DNA of 64,000 nt from Anaerocolumna sedimenticola (lineage in GTDB: Bacteria > Bacillota > Clostridia > Lachnospirales > Lachnospiraceae): the NCBI RefSeq assembly GCF_009931695.1, contig NZ_CP048000.1, forward strand, positions 4,792,501 to 4,856,500, given 5' to 3'. Positions 9,396 to 18,224 of this stretch are shown here, piece after piece. The notes below the pieces were generated by a model that was given only the letters and a program-made list of their open reading frames with translations, made no database searches and was not told the DNA's origin. A program made the position numbers and the translations under genes. How positions within the stretch are numbered: position 1 is the first letter of the stretch; every line of letters starts with the position of its first letter.

Positions 9396-11105
9396 TTGGA
9401 TCAAAATTGCAGAGAATATGCCCTCAGCGAAGATTATGCTGAATTTATATTTGAATTTGGACCGTCATTTGATCAGTTTACAGCAAGACAAAATACCTGC
9501 TATGCTCCTCTTACTACAACACATGCTGTTGTTTATGCTCCTATCAGCGGTCTGCCTGATAATTTAATTCAATTATATGGATATAGCATTTATCCCAGTT
9601 GTTTTGGTTTAATGGACACCGGCAGCCTGGAAGCCTCCGGGGTAACCAGAATTCGTAATATTCCAGTTTTCAACCTAAGGGGTGAGGGTGTATTAATAGG
9701 AATTATTGATACAGGGATTGATTATACCCATAATGCATTTAAAAATGCTGATGGTACGACTAAAATATATTCTATCTGGGATCAGACCATACAAACAGGT
9801 CAGTCTCCGGAAGGTTTTTTTTATGGTTCGGAATACACACAGGAACAGCTTAACCTTGCTCTTGGAAATACAGATCCGTATTCTGTGGTGCCAACCAGAG
9901 ATGAAGATGGGCATGGTACTTTTATAGCAGGTATTGTAGCCGGAACAGAAAGCAATGAAAATAATTTTTCCGGTGTTGTTCCTTTTGCTGATCTTGTAGT
10001 GGTAAAATTAAGGCAGGCCAAGCAATTTACCCGTAATTTTTTTTCAATACCACAAGATGCCGTCTGTTACCAGGAAACGGATATTATGCTGGGAATCAAT
10101 TATTTAGTCAATATAGCCAATAGGCTGATGAGGCCTTTATCTATATGTATCGGTTTTGGAACTTCTCAGGGTGGCCATGATGAACGCGGCGTATTAAGTA
10201 ACTACCTTTCTGCTTTAGCAGATATCAGGGGTATCGGTGTATCCATAGCCGCAGGAAATGAAGGGAACTGGGGACATCATTTCGCAAGTACCATCACCCG
10301 CGGTACGGAATATCAAACGGTGGAATTAAGGGTTGGTCCGGGTGAGGGTGGATTCTCCATGGAGTTATGGGGTGAAGCCCCCAGTACTTTCTCTATTGAT
10401 ATCCTTTCTCCTACCGGAGAATTCATACCAAGGATTCCGGCAAGGATCGGGGAAACCAGAGTAATCCGGTTTATCTTTGAGCAAACCGTTATTTTTGTAG
10501 ATTATCAAATAGTAGAAGCGCAGACAGGTGATCAATTAATTTTAATCCGCTTTAGAAATCCCACGGAAGGAATTTGGCGATTCCGTGTATATTCGAATAC
10601 CGATTTGGATTCCCGTTTTAACATATGGCTTCCCATTACGAATTTTATTGGTGATCAGACTTATTTCACACAACCGACACCGGAAACCACTCTGACCTCT
10701 CCTGGTAACACGTACATTCCTATTGTTGTTACTGCCTATGATTACACCAATCAAAGTTTATATATCAATGCCAGCAGGGGATTTACCAGAACGAACAACA
10801 TCAGCCCTGACCTGGCGGCTCCCGGAGTCAACCTGGTAGGCCCTGCTCCGGGAAATACATACACAACCAGATCGGGTACCAGTGTTGCTGCCGCTCATAC
10901 GGCAGGTATTGCTGCAATGATATTGGAATGGGGCATTATTGAGGGCAATTACACACAACTTGACAGTGTGGAAATTAAAAATCTGTTAATACGAGGAGCA
11001 AAAAGAGCTCCGAATACCGCATATCCAAACCGGGAATGGGGATACGGTATATTGGATATTTATAATTCCTTTAACAGTTTAAGAGGAGAAACCATCACGG
11101 GTTAA
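9396..11105 (+). CDS. Subtilisin-like (S8) serine protease, Csp-like
   Basis: 569 residues with a complete catalytic triad: D105 (I-I-D-T-G-I-D), H173 (D-G-H-G-T) and S496 (G-T-S-V-A-A-A). The long beta-rich insert between H and S is typical of the Clostridium Csp germination proteases and related Lachnospiraceae subtilases. The TTG at 9396 is preferred as start because GGAGATGATT sits just upstream; an ATG five codons earlier has no ribosome site. There is no signal peptide. In C. perfringens and C. difficile, Csp proteases activate pro-SleC during germination, and a sleC gene lies 5 kb away. Many paralogues exist in this family, so the pairing is an inference. Confidence 0.82.
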   Translation: MDQNCREYALSEDYAEFIFEFGPSFDQFTARQNTCYAPLTTTHAVVYAPISGLPDNLIQLYGYSIYPSCFGLMDTGSLEASGVTRIRNIPVFNLRGEGVLIGIIDTGIDYTHNAFKNADGTTKIYSIWDQTIQTGQSPEGFFYGSEYTQEQLNLALGNTDPYSVVPTRDEDGHGTFIAGIVAGTESNENNFSGVVPFADLVVVKLRQAKQFTRNFFSIPQDAVCYQETDIMLGINYLVNIANRLMRPLSICIGFGTSQGGHDERGVLSNYLSALADIRGIGVSIAAGNEGNWGHHFASTITRGTEYQTVELRVGPGEGGFSMELWGEAPSTFSIDILSPTGEFIPRIPARIGETRVIRFIFEQTVIFVDYQIVEAQTGDQLILIRFRNPTEGIWRFRVYSNTDLDSRFNIWLPITNFIGDQTYFTQPTPETTLTSPGNTYIPIVVTAYDYTNQSLYINASRGFTRTNNISPDLAAPGVNLVGPAPGNTYTTRSGTSVAAAHTAGIAAMILEWGIIEGNYTQLDSVEIKNLLIRGAKRAPNTAYPNREWGYGILDIYNSFNSLRGETITG

Positions 11106-11127
11106 GGAAACTTATTTTGCTTAATGC

Positions 11128-11179
11128 AGAAAGGTCTGTTGTAAATTTATACTTTTAGTATTTTACAACAGACCTTTCT
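11128..11179. terminator. Bidirectional terminator between the S8 protease and carB
   Basis: Perfect 18 bp stem AGAAAGGTCTGTTGTAAA and its complement around a 16 base AT-rich loop, between two converging genes. T-runs on both sides are weak. Confidence 0.8.
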
Positions 11180-11185
11180 ATTTAA

Positions 11186-14100
11186 TTATAATTTTGCTAT
11201 ATCAATTAATGAAATATTATCTATATCCGCATTTTCCAAGCTGGTTAGTAAAGCATTCGCTGTGTCTAAAGATGTCAGACAGGTTACGCCCGTCTCAATG
11301 GAGGTACGGCGGATCAAAAATCCGTCCCTTGATTTATCACGGCCCTGGGTAGGTGTATCAATAACCAGGTCAATTTCATGCCCAAGAATCAAATCGATAA
11401 TAGTCGGTGCTTCCTTATCCAGTTTGTTAACCGGAATCGCTTCCACCCCATTTTCATTTAAAAACTTTGCCGTACTTCTGGTCGCATAGATTTCATAACC
11501 AAGTGCCTTAAATCTTCTGCCTACTTCTACAGACTCCAATTTATCTGCATCTTTTACGGTCATTATCATCTTTTTGTGCTTCGGAAGATTGATTCCTGCA
11601 CCTAAAAATGCTTTATACAAAGCTTCATTAAATGTCTCTGAAATTCCTAAACATTCCCCGGTAGATTTCATTTCCGGTCCGAGGCTGATATCCGCACCGT
11701 GTAATTTTTCAAAGGAGAATACCGGCATCTTAATTGCTATATACTTTGCATTAGGTGCTAACCCGGTTCCATATCCCAAATTCTTAATCTTTTCACCTAA
11801 TATGACACGGGAAGCCAGACCTACAATCGGGATACCGGTTACTTTGCTGATATAAGGTACCGTACGGCTGGAACGTGGATTTACTTCGATTACATAAACC
11901 TCATCATGATACAGGATGAACTGTATATTTATAAGTCCGATTACGTTAAGGGATTTTGCAAGCTTTCTGGTATAATCCACTATGACGTTCTGCAGTCTTT
12001 CCGTTATATTCTGGGCAGGATATACGGAGATACTGTCTCCGGAATGGATTCCGGCGCGTTCCACGTGCTCCATAATACCGGGGATTAAAATATCTTCCCC
12101 GTCACATACGGCATCTACTTCAACTTCCTTACCCATTAAATATTTATCAACGAGAATCGGATGTTCCTGTACATTCAAGTTTATGATTTCCATAAATTCT
12201 CTGATATCATTATCTGATATTGCAATCTGCATGCCCTGACCGCCTAATACGTAGGAAGGTCTGACTAATACCGGATATCCTAATTCACCCGCTGCGGTTA
12301 TCGCTTCTTCCGTGGTAAACACGGTCTTGCCTGCAGGTCTTGGGATACAGCATTCTTCCAGGATAGCATCAAATAACTCCCTGTCTTCCGCCGCATCTAC
12401 ATTTTCTGCTGAGGTTCCAAGAATAGGAACACCCATCTTTAATAAGGCATCCGTTAACTTAATTGCTGTCTGTCCGCCGAACTGTACTACGGCTCCATCC
12501 GGCTGTTCTAAGTCAACGATACTTTCCACGTCCTCCGGTGTTAATGGTTCAAAATATAATTTATCCGCAATATCAAAGTCCGTACTTACTGTCTCCGGAT
12601 TATTGTTTACAATTATGGTTTCATATCCCGCTTTTCTTAATGCCCATACACTGTGTACGGAGCAATAATCAAATTCAATCCCCTGACCGATCCGGATAGG
12701 GCCGGACCCTAACACCATAACTTTCTTTTTCGTTTTAACCGGATCCACCTCATTTTCACTGGCAAAACAGGAGTAATAATAGGGTGTACTTGCTTCAAAC
12801 TCAGCAGCACAGGTATCTACCATTTTATAGGCAGGTGTGATTTCATACTCTTCCTTTCGTAGCCTTTTCACTTCATCCAAAGACTTTCCGGAGAATTCAG
12901 CAATAACACGGTCCGGGAATTCCAATCTCTTGGCTTCTTCCATTAACTCTTTCGTCAACGGTTTGGTCTTTAATTCCTGTTCCATTTCTACCAGTATGGC
13001 AATCTTGTCTAAGAACCATTTATCTATTTTTGTTATATTGTGTATTTCATCATAGGAAATTCCTCTGCGGATAGCTTCTGCAATGACAAATAATCTGCGG
13101 TCATCGATCTGGTATAATTTCTCCCTGATTTCATCCGTCTTAAATTGCTCATATTTGCCGTAATGCAGGCTGTAGATATTCTGTTCCAGAGAACGAAGTG
13201 CCTTCATTAAGGCCCCTTCAAAATTCGTGCAGATACTCATAACCTCACCGGTTGCTTTCATCTGTGTGGTCAAGGTTCTCTTCGCCATGATAAATTTATC
13301 AAAAGGCCACTTAGGAATCTTAACTACAACATAATCCAGTGCAGGTTCAAAACTTGCATAAGTCTTACCGGTTATCACGTTCTTTATTTCATCCAGATTA
13401 TAACCAAGAGCAATCTTTGCCGCTACTTTTGCTATAGGGTATCCTGTCGCTTTGGAAGCTAAAGCGGAGGAACGGCTTACTCGCGGATTTACTTCGATAA
13501 CACAGTATTCAAAAGTGTCGGGATGGAGTGCATATTGAACATTACATCCACCGGTTATATTAAGCTCCGTAATAATATTAAGCGCGGAGGATCTTAACAT
13601 CTGATATTCTTTATCAGATAAAGTCTGGGATGGTGCAACTACGATACTGTCACCGGTATGTACTCCGACCGGATCAATATTTTCCATATTACATACCGTG
13701 ATACAGTTACCCTGTTTATCCCTCATTACCTCGTATTCGATTTCTTTCCAGCCGGCAATGCAACGTTCAATTAAGCATTGTCCAACGCGGCTTAAACGAA
13801 GGCCGTTGGAGCAGATTTCTATTAATTGTTCTTCATCCTGGGCAATTCCGCCGCCGCTTCCGCCAAGCGTATATGCCGGACGGACAACCACCGGATAACC
13901 TATGGTTTCTGCAAATGCTACCGCATCTTTTACTGTAGTAACAACCGTACTTGGTGCACAAGGCTCACCGATTTTTTCCATGGTTGTTTTAAATTCCAGC
14001 CGGTCTTCTGCCTTTTTAATGGTTTCTGAAGTAGTACCGATTAATTTAACATCATTTTCTTTTAAAAATCCGGATTCTTCTAATTCCATGGCGATATTTA

Positions 14101-14386
14101 AGGCTGCCTGACCGCCGAGTGTGGGCAGTACACTATCCGGTTTTTCTTTTAAGATTATCTTTTTTACGATATCCGGAGTTAATGGTTCAATATAAACCAT
14201 ATCTGCTATATCTTTATCCGTCATAATGGTAGCCGGATTAGAGTTAACTAACACAACGATGATTCCTTCTTCTTTTAAGGAACGGCAGGCCTGCGTACCT
14301 GCATAGTCGAATTCTGCCGCCTGGCCTATAACAATTGGACCTGAACCTATAACCAAAACTTTTTTAATACTATCGATCTTTGGCAT
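11186..14386 (-). CDS. carB: Carbamoyl-phosphate synthase large subunit
   Basis: 1066 residues, full length (about 1073 in E. coli). Uses ammonia from CarA, bicarbonate and two ATP to make carbamoyl phosphate for arginine and pyrimidines. Two homologous ATP-grasp halves are visible, each opening with an L-G-S-G-P-I-x-I-G-Q motif (near residues 13 and 560). The C-terminal MGS-like allosteric domain (from about 935) carries the A-T-R-S-T segment. The ATG overlaps the carA stop codon by one base (TAATG), with GGAGGTAC just upstream inside carA, so translation is coupled. Confidence 0.98.
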   Translation of the reverse strand: MPKIDSIKKVLVIGSGPIVIGQAAEFDYAGTQACRSLKEEGIIVVLVNSNPATIMTDKDIADMVYIEPLTPDIVKKIILKEKPDSVLPTLGGQAALNIAMELEESGFLKENDVKLIGTTSETIKKAEDRLEFKTTMEKIGEPCAPSTVVTTVKDAVAFAETIGYPVVVRPAYTLGGSGGGIAQDEEQLIEICSNGLRLSRVGQCLIERCIAGWKEIEYEVMRDKQGNCITVCNMENIDPVGVHTGDSIVVAPSQTLSDKEYQMLRSSALNIITELNITGGCNVQYALHPDTFEYCVIEVNPRVSRSSALASKATGYPIAKVAAKIALGYNLDEIKNVITGKTYASFEPALDYVVVKIPKWPFDKFIMAKRTLTTQMKATGEVMSICTNFEGALMKALRSLEQNIYSLHYGKYEQFKTDEIREKLYQIDDRRLFVIAEAIRRGISYDEIHNITKIDKWFLDKIAILVEMEQELKTKPLTKELMEEAKRLEFPDRVIAEFSGKSLDEVKRLRKEEYEITPAYKMVDTCAAEFEASTPYYYSCFASENEVDPVKTKKKVMVLGSGPIRIGQGIEFDYCSVHSVWALRKAGYETIIVNNNPETVSTDFDIADKLYFEPLTPEDVESIVDLEQPDGAVVQFGGQTAIKLTDALLKMGVPILGTSAENVDAAEDRELFDAILEECCIPRPAGKTVFTTEEAITAAGELGYPVLVRPSYVLGGQGMQIAISDNDIREFMEIINLNVQEHPILVDKYLMGKEVEVDAVCDGEDILIPGIMEHVERAGIHSGDSISVYPAQNITERLQNVIVDYTRKLAKSLNVIGLINIQFILYHDEVYVIEVNPRSSRTVPYISKVTGIPIVGLASRVILGEKIKNLGYGTGLAPNAKYIAIKMPVFSFEKLHGADISLGPEMKSTGECLGISETFNEALYKAFLGAGINLPKHKKMIMTVKDADKLESVEVGRRFKALGYEIYATRSTAKFLNENGVEAIPVNKLDKEAPTIIDLILGHEIDLVIDTPTQGRDKSRDGFLIRRTSIETGVTCLTSLDTANALLTSLENADIDNISLIDIAKL

Positions 14387-15522
14387 TATTGTACCTCCAT
14401 CATCTGAATAAACTCATCGAAAAGGAACTCTGAATCCTGCGGTCCGGCACAAGCTTCCGGATGGAATTGGACCGTAAATATATTCTTTCCCAAATAATGA
14501 TACCCTTCTATGGTTCCGTCATTGGCATTGATAAAACTCTTCTCTGCTTTTGTTTCACTCATGGAACCGTCTTCCACTACATACCCATGATTCTGGGAAG
14601 AGATATATACTCTGCCGGTCTTTAGATCTTTTACCGGATGATTGGCACCCCTGTGTCCGTATTTCATTTTTTTGGTATCCCCGCCATTAGCCAGGGCCAT
14701 TAATTGGTGACCCAGACAGATAGCAAAGATGGGGACATTACTTGCGTACATTTTCTTAATTTCTTCGATTATTTCCACACATTCTTTTGGATCTCCGGGT
14801 CCGTTGGACAACATAATTCCATCCGGGTTTTCTGCAAGAATTTCTTCTGCTTTTGTTAAGGCAGGATAAACGGTAACATCACACCCTCTTTTTAATAAGC
14901 AGTCTTTGATATTTTCTTTTGAACCGTAATCCAATAAGGCAACTTTAAAATTACCTATTCGGTAAGGATGAATTTTAAGTCCGCTTCTTGCATTATCTGC
15001 ATCCGTTGCTACATATTCTTTCGCATAATAGTTCTTTTTTTCAGTGCAGGTTACCTTTTCAACTACTTTTGTTACGCGATGTGCTTTTAATTTCTTCATG
15101 ACATCATCTAAAACAAAGTTCTCATTGGTAGTAATCATCCCGTTCATGGTACCTTTTTCCCTTAATATCTTAGTTAAGGCCCTGGTATCAATTCCAGCAA
15201 TTCCGGGTATGTCCTTCTCCGTCAAAAAGGTTTCAATGCTGTCCTCACTTCGGAAGTTACTTGGGCGCCTTGCAATTTCTCTTACAATATATCCGTCCAC
15301 CCATGGTTTTTTTGATTCCATATCTTCATAGCAGATACCGTAATTTCCGATTAACGGGTAAGTCATCACAACGGCTTGACCTGCATAAGATGGGTCCGTA
15401 AGCACCTCCAGATATCCTGTCATTGAGGTGTTGAATACTATTTCACTAATCATATCCCTAGTTGAACCAATACTTTTACCTGTGAAAACATTACCGTCTT
15501 CCAGTATTAGAAAAGCTTTCAT
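14386..15522 (-). CDS. carA: Carbamoyl-phosphate synthase small (glutaminase) subunit
   Basis: 378 residues. The class I amidotransferase domain releases ammonia from glutamine and channels it to CarB. The nucleophile is C269 in I-C-L-G-H-Q, the same position as in E. coli, with the histidine and glutamate of the triad in H-P-E-A near the C-terminus. The start chosen is the ATG at 15520-15522 with AGGTGG 5 bases upstream; a GTG three codons earlier is less likely. First gene of the carAB operon. No PyrR-type leader or T-box is visible upstream. Confidence 0.98.
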   Translation of the reverse strand: MKAFLILEDGNVFTGKSIGSTRDMISEIVFNTSMTGYLEVLTDPSYAGQAVVMTYPLIGNYGICYEDMESKKPWVDGYIVREIARRPSNFRSEDSIETFLTEKDIPGIAGIDTRALTKILREKGTMNGMITTNENFVLDDVMKKLKAHRVTKVVEKVTCTEKKNYYAKEYVATDADNARSGLKIHPYRIGNFKVALLDYGSKENIKDCLLKRGCDVTVYPALTKAEEILAENPDGIMLSNGPGDPKECVEIIEEIKKMYASNVPIFAICLGHQLMALANGGDTKKMKYGHRGANHPVKDLKTGRVYISSQNHGYVVEDGSMSETKAEKSFINANDGTIEGYHYLGKNIFTVQFHPEACAGPQDSEFLFDEFIQMMEVQ

Positions 15523-15756
15523 AACTTCCACCTGTTCCTTTCAAATAATGTAGTGCATTTTTAAGTAACTGCAGAGTCTACAGATACCCAAATTGTCAAA
15601 ATTCTATCATATCTTTATTTAAAATGCAACACCTATTTTTTAATTTATCGCAAATTTATTATTATTCATTTTCGTTTATAATTATAAATTATAATCCTGA
15701 TTTAATCAAGTAAAATGTTCAGCTTTTTCTGTAATGGTTATCTTCCTTATTGGATC
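15523..15756. other. AT-rich promoter region upstream of carA
   Basis: Very AT-rich, no open frame. It should contain the carAB promoter, but no convincing hexamers or leader structure could be assigned. Confidence 0.4.
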
Positions 15757-15850
15757 AACCGGATGAAACACGCTTTGCGAGTTTCTCCGGTTCCCGTGCC
15801 CGTTCGAATTGGTGAAAAGCAAGCCCATTAATTCTCACTTTGCTTTTGTG
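15757..15850 (-). repeat. 95 bp interspersed intergenic repeat, copy 2
   Basis: Shares with copies 1 and 3 the CCGG-GAAACACG-TTT-CGAGTTTCTCCGG hairpin, CCCGTTCGAATT and AATTCTCACTTTGCTTT. It is the most diverged copy: the GCAAGCAAGCTTGC core is altered. On the minus strand it again begins a few bases after a terminator T-run. Confidence 0.8.
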
Positions 15851-15855
15851 TAAGT

Positions 15856-15911
15856 AAAAAGAGCTTAATCACTTTAAGATTTAATAAAATCTTAAAGCCT
15901 TAAGCCCTTTT
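15856..15911 (-). terminator. Terminator of sleC
   Basis: Long stem (AAAGGGCTTAAGGCTTTAAG pairing with CTTAAAGTGATTAAGCTCTT) followed on the minus strand by TTTTT. Located 85 bases after the stop of the 3' part of sleC. Confidence 0.8.
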
Positions 15912-15996
15912 CATTGAGGTTATATTTGATATATCAGCTCTTGCCACTTCAACTTATACATTGATCAAAGGATTCATTGTACTTATAAAATCTATT

Positions 15997-16380
15997 TTAT
16001 AACTCTGCTATTCTGGTTACGGCTACATATATCTCAGAGATTCTATACCAGGTAGGGAAATCTACAATCCCGTTTGCCGGTAAACCAAATGTCTGTTGAA
16101 AAGCACTGACAGCATTGGCGGTTTGCTGGCCATATACTCCATCAACGGCAATTTTCGGTATTACGGTATAAACATCAGAAACGGCATTTAATTGTTCCTG
16201 AATCATTCTTACACTGTCGCCCCTGGACCCGATTGTCAGATTGGAACCCGGCCAGGATGCGGGTACTCCTGCTACTTCATTTGCCGAATTAATATACATA
16301 TTCGATCCATAGAAATTGCGGATTATCTGAATGGCAGTAAGACCTTGGTCTCCCAATTCTTTAGAACCCCATTGGGTCAT
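15997..16380 (-). CDS. sleC: Spore cortex-lytic enzyme SleC, 3' part (peptidoglycan-binding domain)
   Basis: C-terminal 127 codons of a SleC-type germination enzyme. It opens with M-T-Q-W-G-S-K-E-L-G, the end of the SpoIID-like catalytic domain. A peptidoglycan-binding type 1 domain follows (I-G-S-R-G-D-S-V-R-M-I-Q and D-G-V-Y-G-Q-Q-T, then F-Q-Q-T-F-G-L-P), ending V-A-V-T-R-I-A-E-L. The missing N-terminal part lies at 19694-20674. There is no ribosome site before the apparent ATG, which lies in the recombination core, so this piece should be silent unless joined. Joining at GGTCATCCAT restores a 450-codon frame in phase. Confidence 0.88.
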   Translation of the reverse strand: MTQWGSKELGDQGLTAIQIIRNFYGSNMYINSANEVAGVPASWPGSNLTIGSRGDSVRMIQEQLNAVSDVYTVIPKIAVDGVYGQQTANAVSAFQQTFGLPANGIVDFPTWYRISEIYVAVTRIAEL

Positions 16381-16398
16381 CCATATAGCAACAGGGTA
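16365..16398. other. Attachment site, left end of the sleC element
   Basis: Host half AACCCCATTG, core GGTCATCCAT at 16375-16384, then element arm ATAGCAACAGGGTA (16385-16398). The core encodes part of W-M-T in sleC. The arm is an inverted copy of the one at the right end. Confidence 0.8.
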
Positions 16399-16403
16399 TA
16401 AAT

Positions 16404-16760
16404 TTATTCCTCTTTGTTTTTATCTTCTGCATTATCATCTATGCTGCTTTTTAATAATTTTTCCGTGTTATCCATAATGATATCTTTTATCTTGCCTGCA
16501 GCATCCGGTTCTATTTTCCTTAGCAGCTGAATCTGATGGTCTGATTTCGCCATATTGTAATACAATGCTTTTGCTACGCCATAACCTCCCCAACCGGCAA
16601 GACAGACCTGATAGAGTTCTCCGGTATCAATCCCGAATCCCTGCATCAAAAATAATGCTACCGTCATTGCCCAGCATTCAAACCTCGAATATTCCAAGAG
16701 TTTTTTACTAAAGGGCAGGAAATTCGAATTTGATATCTTTCTTTTTGACCTTTTAAACAT
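16404..16760 (-). CDS. Small membrane protein of the sleC element
   Basis: 118 residues, function not recognised. A basic N-terminus is followed by one or two hydrophobic segments (about 30-70: A-M-T-V-A-L-F-L-M-Q-G-F-G and a glycine-rich L-A-G-W-G-G-Y-G-V-A). A charged C-terminal half ends in an acidic tail. Size and layout recall small membrane proteins in phages and integrated elements of Clostridia, but no family is claimed. AGGTG precedes the ATG. It lies just inside the left attachment site and reads towards it. Confidence 0.7.
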   Translation of the reverse strand: MFKRSKRKISNSNFLPFSKKLLEYSRFECWAMTVALFLMQGFGIDTGELYQVCLAGWGGYGVAKALYYNMAKSDHQIQLLRKIEPDAAGKIKDIIMDNTEKLLKSSIDDNAEDKNKEE

Positions 16761-16804
16761 ATAGCACCTGTTTTTATATTTATATTTAACAATATTATCG
16801 TACT
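16761..16804 (-). promoter_or_regulatory. Upstream region of the element membrane protein gene
   Basis: Short AT-rich stretch with the ribosome site (AGGTG complement at 16765-16771). No clear promoter hexamers; the tandem array begins immediately beyond. Confidence 0.3.
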
Positions 16805-17012
16805 AATTTATTTAGTACTACTAATATATTTAGTACGTTTATTATATTTAGTACTTCTATCATATTTGGTACTACTATCATATTTGGTACTTCTATCATA
16901 TTTAATACTTCTATTATACTTAGTACTTCTATTATACTTAATACTTCTATTATACTTAATACTTCTATTATACTTAGTACTTCTATTATACTTAGTGCTA
17001 CAGATATACTTT
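16805..17012. repeat. 18 bp tandem repeat array, about 11 units
   Basis: Units of the form TAGTACTTCTATTATACT recur with exact 18 base spacing. The TAGTAC-type hexamer falls at 16813, 16831, 16849, 16867, 16885, 16903, 16921, 16939, 16957, 16975 and 16993. Single-base variants (TGGTAC, TAATAC, TAGTGC) mark individual units. There are no spacers, so it is not a CRISPR array. The minus strand has a stop in each unit, and no ribosome site is seen for a plus-strand product. It lies upstream of the element membrane protein gene. Confidence 0.9.
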
Positions 17013-17387
17013 TATTTTATATGCGATGCTGTCTGAAAGGATTATAGTTTTATATAAGATGCTTTCAGGCGGTATTTCAGCTTTTAATTTCTAAACATCC
17101 GTTAATAAATCTTAACAGTTCCTTCACAAATTCATAAAACTATGTACATAAATGAACGCTATAATAAATTCATAGCATTAATAAAGCTTAATAATTTTTT
17201 TCATAAACATGGCCAGTAGGAATACCTACTGGCCACTCCTCTGTCATTATCTATTTTTTACGTGAATATTAATCTTTTCGTTAAAGCAGAAAGCAGAAAT
17301 ACTTTACCTAGTTTTCCTTGTCTTCCTCCTATAATTCCCATTGATATTAGAACATATGTTTACTATAATTCTTGTGAGGTGATGATT
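17013..17387. other. Intergenic region within the sleC element
   Basis: No credible gene. It holds the hairpin at 17210-17235 and the upstream region of the small plus-strand gene. The frame upstream of 17388 stays open but has no ribosome site. Confidence 0.5.
17210..17235. terminator. Strong hairpin, possible terminator
   Basis: Perfect 11 bp stem TGGCCAGTAGG / CCTACTGGCCA with a 4 base loop. No immediate T-run on either strand, so terminator function is uncertain; an operator or boundary is also possible. Confidence 0.45.
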
Positions 17388-17675
17388 ATGCCATTCTTTG
17401 AAACCACTACTATTAGTACTATAATTGATTATTCAAAATGCCAGCCCATATCCGTGATTGCGGCTTTCAACCGCGAAGGTAAAATTATGCCGGTATATAT
17501 CAGCCTGACAGACTTATATGGGAATATCTGCAAGGTGAAGATTGACGGTGTAACATTCACCAAAGATGGAAGTGGTTTTACAACTTACTGCTGCTTGTAT
17601 ACCACGGGCAGATCTCGGAAACAAGTTAACCTGACCTATTTCATTAACCAGCATTTATGGGTATTAGAAAATTAA
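17388..17675 (+). CDS. Small conserved-looking protein of the sleC element
   Basis: 95 residues, not recognised. The start is the ATG at 17388 with GAGGTGATG just upstream; the open frame extends further 5' but without a ribosome site. The sequence looks like one compact beta-rich domain (I-A-A-F-N-R-E-G-K-I-M-P-V-Y-I, then V-K-I-D-G-V). Three cysteines are present. Its stop overlaps the stop of the opposing small gene by three bases. Small proteins in such elements sometimes act as recombination directionality factors, which would be worth testing here, but nothing in the sequence shows it. Confidence 0.65.
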   Translation: MPFFETTTISTIIDYSKCQPISVIAAFNREGKIMPVYISLTDLYGNICKVKIDGVTFTKDGSGFTTYCCLYTTGRSRKQVNLTYFINQHLWVLEN

Positions 17676-17854
17676 TGATTCATTTCCGACTGCTTCCCAT
17701 TTATCTCAGAAGTAGGAATGTATCCCATAGCTCTTAATGCTTTATCATTAAGAGCAGTTCCTATCTTTCTCTTCTTTTCCTCCGTAAAGGAATCCCAAGG
17801 TTCATATTGATTTTCTATATTGATATAAATATTTACTTTCAGTTCCTGTTTCAT
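17672..17854 (-). CDS. 60-residue protein of the sleC element
   Basis: Short protein whose pattern, beta strand N-I-Y-I-N-I-E-N then W-D-S-F-T-E-E-K-K-R-K-I and A-L-R-A-M-G-Y, resembles small proteins common in phages and integrated elements of Clostridia. No function is known to me. GAGGTGA sits 9 bases before the ATG. It converges with the 95-residue gene and overlaps its stop codon. Its size is like that of SprB (58 residues), the directionality factor of B. subtilis SP-beta, but I see no clear sequence similarity. Confidence 0.65.
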   Translation of the reverse strand: MKQELKVNIYINIENQYEPWDSFTEEKKRKIGTALNDKALRAMGYIPTSEINGKQSEMNH

Positions 17855-18224
17855 ACTTTACACTCACCTCATATCGCAGGCAGGCCTGCGATACTGCCAC
17901 AATCAAAAAGGAGTGAAAGAATCACATCGCGGCATCCTTTCCTTATCCAATATTTTCTTTCACACTACCGTCTCTGTTACAAATCTATGAAAATCGGTTT
18001 GTACATATTTCTGATCTGAGAATTTTTCCACCTTTTTTCAAATATAATTAGGTAATTGGTGTCAAAAGCCATACAAATAATTAACATTCGTCAATTTGCA
18101 CATCTACACCTCTGCATAGCGGGATGTCTCCTATAGTTTGATGAGCATCTATAGGAAGTCGTTGGTACTTAGGTTTTACACCCTAATCCTATTCAAATAT
18201 AATAATAAAGAGGAGCTGGTAAAT
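17855..18224. other. Regulatory region upstream of the recombinase
   Basis: 370 bases without a gene. It contains a perfect palindrome at 17873-17892 and the region from which the recombinase must be transcribed. CATACAAAT at 18070-18078 resembles a sigma-E -10 element, but no matching -35 is seen at the right spacing, so no promoter is called. Confidence 0.4.
17873..17892. promoter_or_regulatory. Palindrome, possible operator
   Basis: ATCGCAGG-CAGG-CCTGCGAT, a perfect 8 bp inverted repeat, 18 bases upstream of the 60-codon gene. It could bind a repressor or fold in RNA; nothing decides between these. Confidence 0.4.

Noticed and set aside
12312..12668. Open frames antisense to carB (118 codons and others)
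   Set aside because: They shadow the codon structure of carB, lack ribosome sites and resemble no protein.
16805..17012. CRISPR array
   Set aside because: Units abut with no spacers, the repeat is 18 bp, and there are no cas genes in the window.
18070..18078. sigma-E promoter of the recombinase
   Set aside because: CATACAAAT resembles a -10 element, but no -35 element lies at a suitable distance.
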